Below are positions 18,000 to 27,556 of a stretch of 64,000 nt of DNA, piece after piece. Under the pieces are notes generated by a model. It was not told where the DNA came from. It did not search any database and saw only the letters and a list, made by a program, of their open reading frames with translations. A program made the position numbers and the translations under genes. The DNA is from Kitasatospora sp. MAP5-34. Its GTDB lineage: Bacteria; Actinomycetota; Actinomycetes; Streptomycetales; Streptomycetaceae. The first letter of the stretch is position 1, and every line of letters starts with the position of its first letter. The stretch is from the NCBI RefSeq assembly GCF_029894335.1, contig NZ_JARXZC010000021.1, positions 1-64,000 of the forward strand. The letters are read 5' to 3'.

Positions 18000-18896
18000 G
18001 TGCTCAAGGATTGTGAGCGGCCGGAGCGCCAGGACGGGCCGGCCGAGGGGGCTGTCCGGGTCAGGTTGGACCTGGCGTACCACGGGGGCGAGTTCTCGGG
18101 GTGGGCGCGGCAGCCAGGGCGGCGGACTGTGCAGGGCGAGCTGGAGAGTGCGCTGCAGGTGGTGACCCGCAGCGAGGAGCCGTACGTCCTGACGGTGGCG
18201 GGGCGGACGGACGCCGGGGTTCATGCGCGGGGGCAGGTGGCGCATGTGGACCTGCCGGTGGAGGTGTGGGCCGAGCATCGGGAGAAGCTGCTGCGGCGGC
18301 TCGCCGGGCGGCTGCCGGGGGATGTCCGGGTGTACCGGCTGTCCGAGGCGCCGGCGGGCTTCGACGCGCGTTTCGCGGCGGTCTGGCGCCGGTACGCGTA
18401 CCGGGTGGCCGACAACCAGGGCGGGGTGGACCCGCTGCTGCGCGGGCACGTGCTCTGGCACGACCGGCCGCTGGACGTCGGGAGGATGAACGAGGCGGCG
18501 GCGCTGCTGCTGGGCGAGCACGACTTCGCCGCGTACTGCAAGAAGCGCGAGGGCGCGACCACCATCCGGACGCTGCTCGACCTGCACTGGGAGCGTGTCC
18601 CGGCGGACCCGTTCATCGCCGGGACGGCGGGCGAGCTGGCGGTGGCCACCGTCCGGGCCGACGCGTTCTGCCACAACATGGTGCGGGCGCTGGTCGGTTC
18701 GATGCTGCTGGTCGGCGGCGGGCACCGGCCGGTGGAGTTCCCCGGCCAGGTACTGGCGGGCCGGGTGCGGGACTCCGCCGTCAACGTGGTGCGGCCGCAC
18801 GGGCTGACGCTGGAGGAGGTCGGCTACCCGGCCGACGACCAGCTCGCCGCGCGGAACCGGGCGGCGCGTCAGCTGCGTACCCTGCCCGGGAACTGA
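18000..18896 (+). CDS. truA: tRNA pseudouridine(38-40) synthase
   Basis: 298 residues. The catalytic Asp is D71 in [25 protein letters not shown] near the C-terminus is also typical. Modifies U38-U40 in the tRNA anticodon arm. The chosen GTG at 18000 is uncertain: the first 20 residues are not conserved. In streptomycetes truA usually follows rplQ, as here. Confidence 0.93.
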   Translation: MLKDCERPERQDGPAEGAVRVRLDLAYHGGEFSGWARQPGRRTVQGELESALQVVTRSEEPYVLTVAGRTDAGVHARGQVAHVDLPVEVWAEHREKLLRRLAGRLPGDVRVYRLSEAPAGFDARFAAVWRRYAYRVADNQGGVDPLLRGHVLWHDRPLDVGRMNEAAALLLGEHDFAAYCKKREGATTIRTLLDLHWERVPADPFIAGTAGELAVATVRADAFCHNMVRALVGSMLLVGGGHRPVEFPGQVLAGRVRDSAVNVVRPHGLTLEEVGYPADDQLAARNRAARQLRTLPGN

Positions 18897-19004
18897 CGGG
18901 GAGCCGACGGGGCGTCCCGCCCGGGGCCGGGGTGCTCCGCAACGAACCGATCTCGCCGGTCCCGGAAATCGGGGGGATCCGCCAGCGGCGCTGGGGGGAT
19001 GTCC

Positions 19005-19010
19005 TAACAT
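19005..19010 (+). promoter_or_regulatory. -10 element of a leaderless transcript (LamG gene)
   Basis: TAACAT ends 7 nt before the ATG at 19018, and no ribosome site lies at normal distance, which fits a leaderless mRNA. The -10 sits in a small inverted repeat, GGATGT/ACATCC. Confidence 0.4.
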
Positions 19011-19017
19011 CCGGTTT

Positions 19018-20181
19018 ATGACTGACGGTATGGAACACGCTAACGGGGCCGCGGCCGGCCCCGGGCCGGACGCCCAGCCCACGCCGCCGGCCGGCCCGGG
19101 TGGGCCGGCCGCACCGGTGACACCGGCCGCACCGATCGCACCGGGCGGGTACGGCTACCCGCCGCCGCAGAGCCCGTTTCCGCAGCAGCAGCCGCTCCAG
19201 CAGCAGCCGCTCCAGCAGTTCCCGATGCAGCAGCAGCCGCCGTTTGCGAACCAGGGCTTCGGACCGGCGGCGCAGCCCTTCGGCGCGCCCTCGTCCGGGC
19301 CCGACTGGGAGGCGCTGGCCGAGGACCACCAGGCCCGTGCGCGCCGCCGCAAGTGGATGTGGACCGGCGGCATCGTGCTGACGGCCTGTCTGCTCGGCGG
19401 GATCGTCGGCACGGCGGTGCTGTGGAGCACGCACGGCAAGGCGACGCCGAGCGCGAGCGCCTCCGGGACGGCCCGGCCCGGCCCGGTCTCCACCGTTCCG
19501 GTCAACACGCCGACGGTCCCGGGCCAGCCGAACCAGGTGGCCGATCACACCGGTCGTGCCGACCTCACGGTCAGCCCCGACGCCTCGGTGGACCCCGTCC
19601 AGAGCGGTGGCTTCGCGCTGAGGCTCCGGGGGAACAGCAACTCCTACGCGCAGTCGTCGGCGCAGGTGGTGGACGTCACCAAGAGCTTCACCCTCTCGGC
19701 CTGGGTCTACAACGAGGCGAAGGACGGCTACCGGACGGTCATCAGCCAGGGGGACGGCGTCTCGTACGCCTTCGACCTGGGCCGGGACGACTACGGCGGC
19801 AAGACGGTCTGGATCTTCCGGGTGCAGACCGCCGCCGGCGGCGCGGACGCCACCAGCTTCCACGCGATCTCCCCGAGCGTGGACACCGTCGGCAAGTGGG
19901 TGCTGCTGACCAGCAGCTACGACGCGACCCAGGGGATCATCACGCTCTACGTCGACGGCAAGTCGGTGGCGCTCACCAAGGTGCCGGGCATCTGGGCCGC
20001 TCCCGGTGCGCTCGAGTTGGGCCGCAACCGTACGCACTCCGGCTGGGGCGGCCCCTGGGCCGGTGTGATCGGGCACGTCCAGATCTGGAAGCAGGCCCTG
20101 ACGGACACCCAGATCGGCACGCTCAAGGACAAGGGCACCATCCCCGACGCCGTGCCGATCGCCTCCTGGCTCGTCGGCTGA
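19018..20181 (+). CDS. Membrane-anchored LamG/concanavalin-like domain protein
   Basis: 387 residues. Residues 1-100 are Pro/Ala/Gln-rich with QQQ repeats and are probably cytoplasmic; one membrane helix (KWMWTGGIVLTACLLGGIVG, about 112-135) follows, then a Thr/Pro linker, and from about 170 a LamG-like beta-sandwich (SFTLSAWVYNEAKDGYRTVI, ALELGRNRTHSGWGGPW). The domain is a carbohydrate- or protein-binding fold displayed outside the cell. It lies directly before the glycan operon, so a wall-glycan ligand is a reasonable guess. An alternative start is ATG 19030. Confidence 0.8.
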   Translation: MTDGMEHANGAAAGPGPDAQPTPPAGPGGPAAPVTPAAPIAPGGYGYPPPQSPFPQQQPLQQQPLQQFPMQQQPPFANQGFGPAAQPFGAPSSGPDWEALAEDHQARARRRKWMWTGGIVLTACLLGGIVGTAVLWSTHGKATPSASASGTARPGPVSTVPVNTPTVPGQPNQVADHTGRADLTVSPDASVDPVQSGGFALRLRGNSNSYAQSSAQVVDVTKSFTLSAWVYNEAKDGYRTVISQGDGVSYAFDLGRDDYGGKTVWIFRVQTAAGGADATSFHAISPSVDTVGKWVLLTSSYDATQGIITLYVDGKSVALTKVPGIWAAPGALELGRNRTHSGWGGPWAGVIGHVQIWKQALTDTQIGTLKDKGTIPDAVPIASWLVG

Positions 20182-20250
20182 GCCCGGGCGGGCCCGGCGG
20201 CCGGGGCGTGGGACGGCAGTCGCCTGCGAACCAGCGGGGCAGGGTGGGAC

Positions 20251-20279
20251 GTGGACCCGTCACACGTCTGGAGTAGTAT
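20251..20279 (+). promoter_or_regulatory. Probable promoter of the glycan operon
   Basis: GTGGAC (20251-20256) and TAGTAT (20274-20279), spacer 17 nt. The next gene begins at 20311 after a GGGGGGA ribosome site. All following genes to 29969 are closely packed, so this may drive the whole operon. Confidence 0.5.
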
Positions 20280-20310
20280 CCCGCGAGACATCTGTCTTAG
20301 GGGGGAACGC

Positions 20311-21045
20311 GTGAACACACTGTCGGTCGTCATTCCCGCGCTCAACGAGGCATCAAACCTTCCCGAGGTCATGGCATCCGTGCCGATGGCCGAACTCGCG
20401 GAGATGGGTTGGCGCACCGAGGTCGTGGTGGTTGACAACGCGTCAACCGACGGGACGGCGGACGTCGCCCGCTCCCTCGGGGCCCGGGTGGTCTCGCAGC
20501 CGGAGCGCGGCTACGGCAACGCCTATCAGGCGGGCTTCGAAGCGGCGACGGGGGACGTGATAGCCACCGGCGACGCGGACTGCACCTACCCGTTCGACGC
20601 GCTTCCCGACCTGCTGCGCACGCTGGTCGATCGGGACGTCGAGTTCATGACGACCGATCGGCTGCGCCGCGAGAACCGGGACGCGATGAAGTCCTCGCAC
20701 TACGTCGCCAACCACGCGCTGAGCGCGCTGAGCCGGAGCCTGTTCCGCAACGGGCTGCGTGACTCGCAGTCGGGTATGTGGATCTTCCGCCGCTACGTGT
20801 GGCACGGCATAGACGTCCGCTCCTCCGGGATGGCCTTCTCGCAGGAGATCAAGAACGCCGCGACCCGGGCCGGCTTCCGCTTCCTCGAGGTGCCGATCGA
20901 GTACCGGGTGCGCGGCGGCGAGGTGAAGCTGAAGGCGCTGCCGGACGGGATGGGCAACCTCCGTCAGCTGTTCTCGCACCGCCTCCGCCGGAGCGAGGAC
21001 GCGTCGGCGGCGGTGGTCCCGGCCCAGAGCTACGAGGCCGTATGA
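20311..21045 (+). CDS. Family 2 glycosyltransferase (polyprenyl-phosphate-sugar synthase-like)
   Basis: 244 residues, one GT-A domain without membrane helices. The N-terminal VVIPALNEASNLPEV, DNASTDGT at 42-49 and the metal-binding DAD at 88-90 (ATGDADCTYP) are visible. It resembles DPM1-type enzymes that load a sugar onto a polyprenyl phosphate, which would fit a donor role for the large multi-pass protein downstream. Start GTG at 20311 behind GGGGGGA; the longer frame from 20251 spans the promoter. ATGA overlap with the next gene. Confidence 0.88.
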   Translation: MNTLSVVIPALNEASNLPEVMASVPMAELAEMGWRTEVVVVDNASTDGTADVARSLGARVVSQPERGYGNAYQAGFEAATGDVIATGDADCTYPFDALPDLLRTLVDRDVEFMTTDRLRRENRDAMKSSHYVANHALSALSRSLFRNGLRDSQSGMWIFRRYVWHGIDVRSSGMAFSQEIKNAATRAGFRFLEVPIEYRVRGGEVKLKALPDGMGNLRQLFSHRLRRSEDASAAVVPAQSYEAV

Positions 21046-21647
21046 CCTCGTTGCTCGACGAGCCGGAGCCGCAGGAGCCGCAGCCGGAGCCCGTCCCGGT
21101 GACGGACCTGGAGCTGGATCTGGACCCGGACCTGGCTCCGGAGACCGACCCGGAGCCGGAGCCCGTCCCCGTGCCGGAGCCGGCGGCCGGGCCAGGGCGG
21201 CGGCGCCGCCGTCCGAGCCCGTCCCGGCGGATCGCGGCGGGGCTGCTGGCCGTCGCGGCCGTGGCTGGCCTCGGCGTGGCCGGGTGGTCGGTGCCGACCG
21301 TCCGCAGCCAGCTGCTCCTTTCGTTCACGCAGCAGGACCAGCCCTACGCCGAGCTCTTCTTCACCACCATGCCGACCTTCGACGGCGCCACCGTCTCCGT
21401 CCCGGTCTCGGTGACCGACCACGGTGAGGGCGCCAAGGGGTACCAGGTGAAGGTGACGCTAGAATCGCCCAACGGCCAGGTCCTGACCGGCGGCACGGCG
21501 AATCTCACCGCGCGTTACGGGGCTCCGGTGTCGACCGTCTTCAAGCTGCAGGCGCCGTCCGAGGTGGCCATGGTGCGGGTGGCCCTGGTGGGCCATCCGC
21601 AGACCCTGCACTACAGCTTCGGCAAGCTGCAGCTGCCCGACCACTGA
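21042..21647 (+). CDS. Single-pass membrane protein with acidic Pro-Glu N-terminus
   Basis: 201 residues, no recognised family. Residues 1-52 are a highly acidic Pro-Glu-rich repeat (PEPQEPQPEPVPV). A basic patch (RRRRRPSPSRR) and one helix (IAAGLLAVAAVAGLGVAGW, about 63-81) predict the N-terminus inside and about 120 residues outside. The outer part has beta-strand character (ATVSVPVSVTDHGEGAKGYQVKVTLES), like an Ig-type domain. Start overlaps the GT2 stop (ATGA), so it is coexpressed with the glycan genes. A scaffold or assembly role is possible but unproven. Confidence 0.8.
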   Translation: MTSLLDEPEPQEPQPEPVPVTDLELDLDPDLAPETDPEPEPVPVPEPAAGPGRRRRRPSPSRRIAAGLLAVAAVAGLGVAGWSVPTVRSQLLLSFTQQDQPYAELFFTTMPTFDGATVSVPVSVTDHGEGAKGYQVKVTLESPNGQVLTGGTANLTARYGAPVSTVFKLQAPSEVAMVRVALVGHPQTLHYSFGKLQLPDH

Positions 21648-21694
21648 GCGCGAAGCACGAACTCCGCCCGAGCCGCCACTGCCCTGGAAGCCTG

Positions 21695-22786
21695 ATGCGC
21701 ACCATCCTGCAGGTCACCCCGTACTACCCGCCCCACCTGGGCGGGCTGGAGCGCGTGGTCGAACATCTCTCCAGGCAGCTCGGGCGGCGGCACGAGGTCC
21801 GGGTCGTCACCACCGTCCTGGGGGCGGACGGGGCGCCGCGTCGCACCAGCGAGGGCGGGGTGACGGTCCGCCGGCACCGCGCGGTCGAGCTGGCGCACAC
21901 CGCGATCTCCCCCGGGTTGCCGCTCTCCCTGCTGCGCGCGCCCCGGACGGCCGTCCTGCACCTGCACTGCGCGCACGCCCTGCTGCCGGAGCTGGTCGCG
22001 CTCGCCGCGCGGCTGCGGGGGCTGCGGTTCGTCCTGCACTTCCACCTGGACGTCGACGCCTCCGGCCCGCTCGGCCGGCTGCTGCCGCTCTACAAGAAGC
22101 ACCTCCTCGGGCGGGTGATGCGCGGCGCGGCGGCCGTCATCGCGCTGACCGAGGGCCAGGCCGCCTTCATCCGGGACAGCTACCGGGTGCCCGCCGAGCG
22201 GGTGTTCGTCGTCCCGAACGGCGTCGGCGACGACTACTTCATGCCGGTCCGGCAGCCGGCGCCCCGCCCGCTCCAGCTGCTGTTCGTCGGCCGGCTCAGC
22301 GCGCAGAAGAACGTGAGCCGGCTGCTGGAGGCGATGAGCCTGGTGCGGCAGCCCGTCCGGCTGCGCATCGTCGGTGACGGCGAGCTGCGCGAGCAGCTCA
22401 CCGCCCAGGCCGCCCGGCTCGGCCTCACGGACGTCGAGTTCTCCGGTGGTCTGCTGGGCGCGGAGCTGGTCCGCGCCTACGCCGACGCCGACGCCTTCGT
22501 GCTGCCCTCGGACAAGGAGGGCATGCCGCTGGTCGTGCTGGAGGCGATGGCGGCGGCGCTGCCGCTGGTGGCGACCGACGTACCCGGCACCGCCGAGCTG
22601 ATCGGCGGGGTGGGCCTGCTCGCGGCCCCCGAGCCCGCCGCGCTGGCCGCCGCGATCGACACCCTCGCCGCCGACCCGGAGCTGCGCCTGCGGCTCGCCC
22701 GGCGCAGTGCCGAGGCGGCCCGGGGCTACTCCTGGGAAGCCGTGTCGGAGTTGGTCGAGCGGGTCTACGACAAGGCCGTCGGATGA
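21695..22786 (+). CDS. Family 4 glycosyltransferase (GT-B)
   Basis: 363 residues. N-terminal QVTPYYPPHLGGLERVV glycine loop; C-terminal donor-binding motif E275-x7-E283 (KEGMPLVVLEAMAA). It retains two Rossmann-like halves and no membrane segment, so it acts at the cytoplasmic face. It is separated from the previous gene by 47 nt and overlaps the next by 4 nt. Closely related in architecture to the two other GT4 genes in this operon. Confidence 0.92.
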   Translation: MRTILQVTPYYPPHLGGLERVVEHLSRQLGRRHEVRVVTTVLGADGAPRRTSEGGVTVRRHRAVELAHTAISPGLPLSLLRAPRTAVLHLHCAHALLPELVALAARLRGLRFVLHFHLDVDASGPLGRLLPLYKKHLLGRVMRGAAAVIALTEGQAAFIRDSYRVPAERVFVVPNGVGDDYFMPVRQPAPRPLQLLFVGRLSAQKNVSRLLEAMSLVRQPVRLRIVGDGELREQLTAQAARLGLTDVEFSGGLLGAELVRAYADADAFVLPSDKEGMPLVVLEAMAAALPLVATDVPGTAELIGGVGLLAAPEPAALAAAIDTLAADPELRLRLARRSAEAARGYSWEAVSELVERVYDKAVG

Positions 22787-25107
22787 CGTTGCCGACGCTG
22801 GTCCGTGGCCGGTCCGGAGTGCTGCTGGGCACTGCCCTGGCCGAGGTCGTGGTGCTGCTGCCGGGCATGCCCGGCCTGCCGCTGACCCTGGCCGGGCTGT
22901 GGCTGCTGTTCGGGGCGCCGGTCGCGGTGTGGCGCGGTACGGCCTCCCGGGCGGTGTCCGGCCGGGACGCCGGGCTGATGCTCGCGATCGGGCTGGCCGT
23001 CATCACCGACATGGTGGTCGCGCTGGGGGTGAACACGCTGCTGCCACTGTTCGGCGCGGCCCACCCGCTCACCAGGACGAACCTCGCCGGGGCGATGGCG
23101 ATGGTGATGATCGTGATCGGCGCGTTCGTCCCCGAGGAGGAGCGCGAGAAGGAGCGCGAGCAGGAGCGGGCGAAGAGGTCGCGCGCCCGCCGCCGCCCAC
23201 GGGGGCTGATACCCCTGGTCTCGCTCGGCGTACTGACCCTGGTGCTCTCGGTGGCCGGGCCGGTCAGGCTCAACAACGGGCAGAGCGGAGTGGCCAGCAC
23301 GGTGGCGCTGGTCGCCGTGGCGGGGCTGCTGGCCCTCCTGATGTTCCGTCGCCGCGACTACTCCGTCCCGGTGCTGGAGAGCGGGCTGTACGTCGCGGCC
23401 GTCGCGCTGCTGCTGCTGAACTCGCTGCGGGGCTGGACCATCGCCGGGCACGACATCCAGCGCGAGTACGAGTACTTCCGGCTCACGCTCGGCGGATCGC
23501 TCTGGAACGTCCAGCTCTACCCGGACGCGTACAACGCCTGTCTGAGCATCACCATCCTGCCGGTCTCACTGGTCCGGCTCACGGCGATCCCCGACATCTA
23601 CGTCTTCAAGGTCGTCCTCCCGCTGCTGTTCGCGCTCTGCCCGGTGCTGGTGCACCGGTCGGTACGGAACGTCGCTTCGCAGCCGGTGGCCCTCCTGTCG
23701 GCGGTCTTCTTCATGGCCTTCCCGACCTTCTTCACCGACATGACCTTCCTCGGCCGGCAGGAGATCGCGTTCCTGCTGATTGGCTGTGTGATGGTGGTGC
23801 TGACCGACCGGGGGCGGCCGCTGCTGCACCGCCGGCTGATGGTCAGCGTGCTGCTGGTCGGCTGCGTGCTCTCGCACTACTCGACCACCTACATCGTGGT
23901 GGCCACCCTCGGCATCGCCTTCGTGGCCGACCTGATCTGGCGCCTGACCGCCCGGCGGGCCAGCCGACGGCCACGCCGCAAGGGCCTGCACGAGCAGACC
24001 CGGGGCTTCGTGACCTGGTGGATGGTCCTGGTGCCGGCCGTGCTGGCCCTGGTCTGGGCCGGGCCGGTCACCAACACCAACGTGCAGCTGCGCACCACCC
24101 TCGGCGCGGCCGTGACCCAGCTCCTGCACCCGGGGAAGGGCCATGCCGGGTCGTCGGACACGTCGTACAGCATCTTCGGCGGCGCCAAGGCCAGCCCGGC
24201 GGAGCGGATGAACCAGTACCGCGCGGACACGATCACGGCCACCACCGCCCAGCGGGCGGCCGGCGACTACCTGCCGCTGAAGGCGCTCCAGCCGTTCCAG
24301 ACGCCCGTCGTGGCGCCGCAGAACCAGCCGCTGACCGGCGTCGGCAAGGCGCTCCAGGCCACCGGGCTGAGCGTGTCCGGGCTGAACGGCCTGCTGCGGC
24401 AGGGCACCGCGCTGCTGCTCCAGCTGCTGGTACTGGTCGGGTTCGGCGTGGCGATGTGGTCGCGCCGCCGGCGCTTCCAGCCGACCCGGGACCAGGTCAC
24501 GCTGACGGTCGGTGCCCTCGCCGTGGTGGCGACGTTCACGCTGCTGCCGCAGCTCTCGGTGGACTACAGCGTGCTCCGCGCCTTCCAGCAGGGGCTGTTC
24601 TTCTACGCACCGTTCCTCGCGACCGGCGCGCTGTGGCTGCTGCGCTGGGCCGGGCGCAGGACGGTGCCGCTCACCTGTGCCCTGGTGGCGTCGATGTTCC
24701 TCGACCTCTCCGGAGTCGTCCCCAAGGTGCTCGGCGGCTACCCGGCCCAGCTCCAGCTCAGCAACGCCGGTCAGTACTACGACATCTACTACCCGCACGA
24801 CGAGGAACGGGACGCGGCCTTCTGGATCGAACAGCAGATCGCCCCGGACCGGAGGCAGATCCTGCAGACCGACCGCTTCGCCTTCAGCCGCCTGCAGACC
24901 CTGATCACCGGTTCGGCGCAGGGTGACATCTACCCGACCCTGATCCGGCCCAACTCGTACGTCCTGCTCGGGGCCACGACCCTGCAGAAGGACGAGGTGA
25001 CGGTCTTCTACCAGGGTGACCTGATCACCTACCGGTACCCCAAGAACCTGCTGGACACGTCCAAGAACCTGATCTACAGCAGTGAGGGAGCGGTGATCTA
25101 CCGATGA
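22783..25107 (+). CDS. Large multi-pass membrane protein, possible GT-C-like enzyme
   Basis: 774 residues, with many hydrophobic helices between about 10 and 640 (for example VALLSAVFFMAFPTFFTDMT and LMVSVLLVGCVLSHYSTTYI), a basic cytoplasmic patch near 125-145, and a soluble C-terminal segment of about 120 residues rich in Tyr and Asp (GQYYDIYYPHDEERDAAF). The motif HDIQREYEYFRL after early helices recalls the acidic luminal loop of polyprenyl-P-sugar-dependent GT-C enzymes and DUF2206-type proteins. No catalytic residue is proven. It could transfer sugars outside the membrane or polymerise units. Confidence 0.75.
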   Translation: MTLPTLVRGRSGVLLGTALAEVVVLLPGMPGLPLTLAGLWLLFGAPVAVWRGTASRAVSGRDAGLMLAIGLAVITDMVVALGVNTLLPLFGAAHPLTRTNLAGAMAMVMIVIGAFVPEEEREKEREQERAKRSRARRRPRGLIPLVSLGVLTLVLSVAGPVRLNNGQSGVASTVALVAVAGLLALLMFRRRDYSVPVLESGLYVAAVALLLLNSLRGWTIAGHDIQREYEYFRLTLGGSLWNVQLYPDAYNACLSITILPVSLVRLTAIPDIYVFKVVLPLLFALCPVLVHRSVRNVASQPVALLSAVFFMAFPTFFTDMTFLGRQEIAFLLIGCVMVVLTDRGRPLLHRRLMVSVLLVGCVLSHYSTTYIVVATLGIAFVADLIWRLTARRASRRPRRKGLHEQTRGFVTWWMVLVPAVLALVWAGPVTNTNVQLRTTLGAAVTQLLHPGKGHAGSSDTSYSIFGGAKASPAERMNQYRADTITATTAQRAAGDYLPLKALQPFQTPVVAPQNQPLTGVGKALQATGLSVSGLNGLLRQGTALLLQLLVLVGFGVAMWSRRRRFQPTRDQVTLTVGALAVVATFTLLPQLSVDYSVLRAFQQGLFFYAPFLATGALWLLRWAGRRTVPLTCALVASMFLDLSGVVPKVLGGYPAQLQLSNAGQYYDIYYPHDEERDAAFWIEQQIAPDRRQILQTDRFAFSRLQTLITGSAQGDIYPTLIRPNSYVLLGATTLQKDEVTVFYQGDLITYRYPKNLLDTSKNLIYSSEGAVIYR

Positions 25108-26243
25108 GCGAGGCTGAGCGTCCGCTCCGCGTCCTGCTGGTCAGCCACTACTACCCGCCGCACGTCGGCGGGATCGAGAACGTGGTCCGCCAGGAGGCGG
25201 TGCATCTCACCGCCCGGGGCGTCGAGGTGACCGTCCTCACCAGCGGCGAGTCCGGCAGCGTCCGGGACGAGGAGGGCGTGCGGGTCGTCCGGATCGCCGC
25301 CTGGAACGGTGTCGAACGGGCCGGTGTGCCGTTCCCCGTGCCCGGGCCGCAGCTGCTGACCGCCGCGCTGCGCTGGGCCCGCCGGGCCGACGTGGTGCAC
25401 CTGCACGACTGCCTGTACCTGACCTCCTGGGCGGCCGGGCTGGCGGCGCTGCTGACCCGCACCCCGCAGTTCGTCACCCAGCACGTGGCGATGGTGGAGC
25501 ACCCGTCCGGGCTGGTCCGCGCGGTCCAGCGGATCGTCTACGGGGTGGCCGGCCGGGCCCTGCTGCGCCGGGCCCGCCGGGTGTTCACGCTGAACGCCTC
25601 CGTCACCGGGTTCGTCCGGGGCCTCGGCGCCCGCCCGGCGCGGCTCGGCCATCTGCCGAACGGTGTGGACACCGCGCTGTTCCGGCCCGCCGCCTCCGCC
25701 GAGGAGCGCGACCTCGCCCGCGAGCGCTTCGGCCTGCCCCCGGACCGCCCGCTGGTGCTCTTCGTCGGCCGGCTGGTGCCGAAGAAGGGCTACGACCTGC
25801 TGCTGGCCGCCCATGACGCCGACGCCTTCGACCTGGTCTTCGCCGGTGACGGCGACGTCGAGGCGCTGGCCGGCCGTCCCGGCGTGCACGCGCTCGGCCC
25901 GCTGCCGCCCGAGGCGCTCGCCGAGGTGTACCGCGCCTGCGACGTCTTCGCGCTGCCGTCCACCGCCGAGGGCTTCCCGCTGTCGGTCCAGGAGGCGATG
26001 GCCTCGGGGCTGCCCGTGCTGACCACGGACGACCCGGGCTACGCGCCGTACGAGCTGGACCGCTCGCTGGTCGCGCTGACGGCCCGGGACGCCGGGGTGC
26101 TGCGCGGCACCCTCGCCGGGCTGGTCGGCGACGCCGGCCGGCTCGCGGAGATGCGCCGCTACTCGCTGGCGTACGCCACGACCAGGTTCTCCTGGCCGGA
26201 CCACGCCGACACGCTCGTCCGGCACTACCGGGACCCGGTATGA
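25104..26243 (+). CDS. Family 4 glycosyltransferase (GT-B)
   Basis: 379 residues. N-terminal SHYYPPHVGGIENVV, middle LFVGRLVPKKGYD, and donor motif E289-x7-E297 (AEGFPLSVQEAMA). No membrane helix. It overlaps both neighbours by ATGA junctions, so it is translated in step with the membrane protein and flippase. Confidence 0.92.
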   Translation: MSEAERPLRVLLVSHYYPPHVGGIENVVRQEAVHLTARGVEVTVLTSGESGSVRDEEGVRVVRIAAWNGVERAGVPFPVPGPQLLTAALRWARRADVVHLHDCLYLTSWAAGLAALLTRTPQFVTQHVAMVEHPSGLVRAVQRIVYGVAGRALLRRARRVFTLNASVTGFVRGLGARPARLGHLPNGVDTALFRPAASAEERDLARERFGLPPDRPLVLFVGRLVPKKGYDLLLAAHDADAFDLVFAGDGDVEALAGRPGVHALGPLPPEALAEVYRACDVFALPSTAEGFPLSVQEAMASGLPVLTTDDPGYAPYELDRSLVALTARDAGVLRGTLAGLVGDAGRLAEMRRYSLAYATTRFSWPDHADTLVRHYRDPV

Positions 26244-27556
26244 CCCGGGGCAGACACGCGCGCCCCCCGGATCAGGTGTACCGCAGCTCCTTCTTCCTGC
26301 TGGCGTCCTCGGTGACCACGGCCGGCCTGGGCTTCCTGTTCTGGGTCGTCGTCGCGCGGCTGTACACGCCCGGCGAGGTGGGCCTGGCGACCTCGCTGAT
26401 CTCGGCGACCTCGCTGCTCGCCTACCTGAGCATGTTTGGGCTGAACAGCACGCTGGTCCGCTTCCCGGCCCCCGAGGAGTCCCGCAACGGGCAGCTCACC
26501 CAGTCGATCGTGCTGGTCGGCGGTGTCGCGTTCCTCGCGGGCGTGCTCTATCTGCTCGGCCTGCCGCTCTACGGCCCGAAGCTGCTCTTCGTGCGGGACC
26601 ACCTGCTGGGGGAGGCCGCCTTCGTGCTGTTCTGCGTCTGCGCGGCCGCGAACATGCTGACCGACTCGGTCTTCATCGGCGCGCGCCTGCCGCAGTACAA
26701 CGTGCTGGTCGACGGGCTGCTCCAGGGGATCGCCAAGCTCGCGCTGCCGGTCGGGCTGGCCGGCTTCGGAGCCTTCGGCATCCTGACGTCGGTCGGCGGC
26801 GGGTACGCGGTGGCGCTGGTCGCCTCGCTGCTCCTGATGCGGAGCCGGCTCGGCTTCCGGTTCGACTTCCGGACCAGGGGCACCCGGATGCGCGAGAACC
26901 TCGGGTTTTCGGCGGCGAGCTACGTCTCCAGCCTGCTCAACCTGTTGCCACTGCTGGTGATCCCGCTGATCCTGCTGCAACGGCTGGGCACGGCCGAGGC
27001 GGGCTACTACTACGTCGCCTTCCAGATCGCCAGCCTGCTGCACGCGGTGTCGGCGGCCGTCGGCGAGGCGGTCTTCGCCGAGGTCTCCTCCGACGAGTCG
27101 CGGTTCGGCGAGCTGCTCCGGCGCTCGGCCGTCATCCTGACCGCCGTGCAGGTGCCGGCGGTCGCCGTGGTCGCGCTGGGCAGCGGGCTGCTGCTGCGGA
27201 TCTTCGGGGGCGCCTACGAGTCCCGGGCGCAGGGTGTGCTGGTGGTGCTCGCCGTGGGGGCCCTGGCCGTCGCGCTCAACACCTGGGCGAGCTTCGCGCT
27301 GAAACTGGCCGGGCAGATGACCCACCTGATCCTCAGCAACGTCCTCGTCGCCGTCGTCGCCATCGGCCTGGCGGCCGTCTGGGCACCCCGTGGCCTGGTG
27401 TGGGTGGGCTGGGCCTGGGGCGTCGGCAACCTCGTGTCGGGGGTGTACGCCGCGATCGCCCTGCTGGGCGGCCGTGCGGTGGTGGCGCGTCGGCCGGGCG
27501 CGCCGCAGCTCGGCCGGGCCGGGGCAAGTCCTGTTCGACCAGGGAGTCTGTCGTAG
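26240..27556 (+). CDS. Wzx-like polysaccharide flippase (MOP superfamily)
   Basis: 438 residues with about 12 predicted helices. The N-terminal SSFFLLASSVTTAGLGFLFW and VARLYTPGEVGLATSLIS are typical of O-antigen/teichuronic flippases. It would move lipid-linked glycan units across the membrane. The start overlaps the GT4 stop; the stop TAG overlaps the following GTG start. Confidence 0.88.
   Translation: MTRGRHARPPDQVYRSSFFLLASSVTTAGLGFLFWVVVARLYTPGEVGLATSLISATSLLAYLSMFGLNSTLVRFPAPEESRNGQLTQSIVLVGGVAFLAGVLYLLGLPLYGPKLLFVRDHLLGEAAFVLFCVCAAANMLTDSVFIGARLPQYNVLVDGLLQGIAKLALPVGLAGFGAFGILTSVGGGYAVALVASLLLMRSRLGFRFDFRTRGTRMRENLGFSAASYVSSLLNLLPLLVIPLILLQRLGTAEAGYYYVAFQIASLLHAVSAAVGEAVFAEVSSDESRFGELLRRSAVILTAVQVPAVAVVALGSGLLLRIFGGAYESRAQGVLVVLAVGALAVALNTWASFALKLAGQMTHLILSNVLVAVVAIGLAAVWAPRGLVWVGWAWGVGNLVSGVYAAIALLGGRAVVARRPGAPQLGRAGASPVRPGSLS

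Noticed and set aside
23566-24798. 410-codon minus-strand frame
   Set aside because: Antisense to the membrane protein and dominated by His/Gln/Arg runs typical of antisense frames.
22707-24926. 739-codon plus-strand frame inside the membrane-protein gene
   Set aside because: Overlaps the 22783 gene in another frame and has Arg/Gly/Ala-rich composition with no helices; the 22783 frame has ATGA coupling and clear membrane helices.
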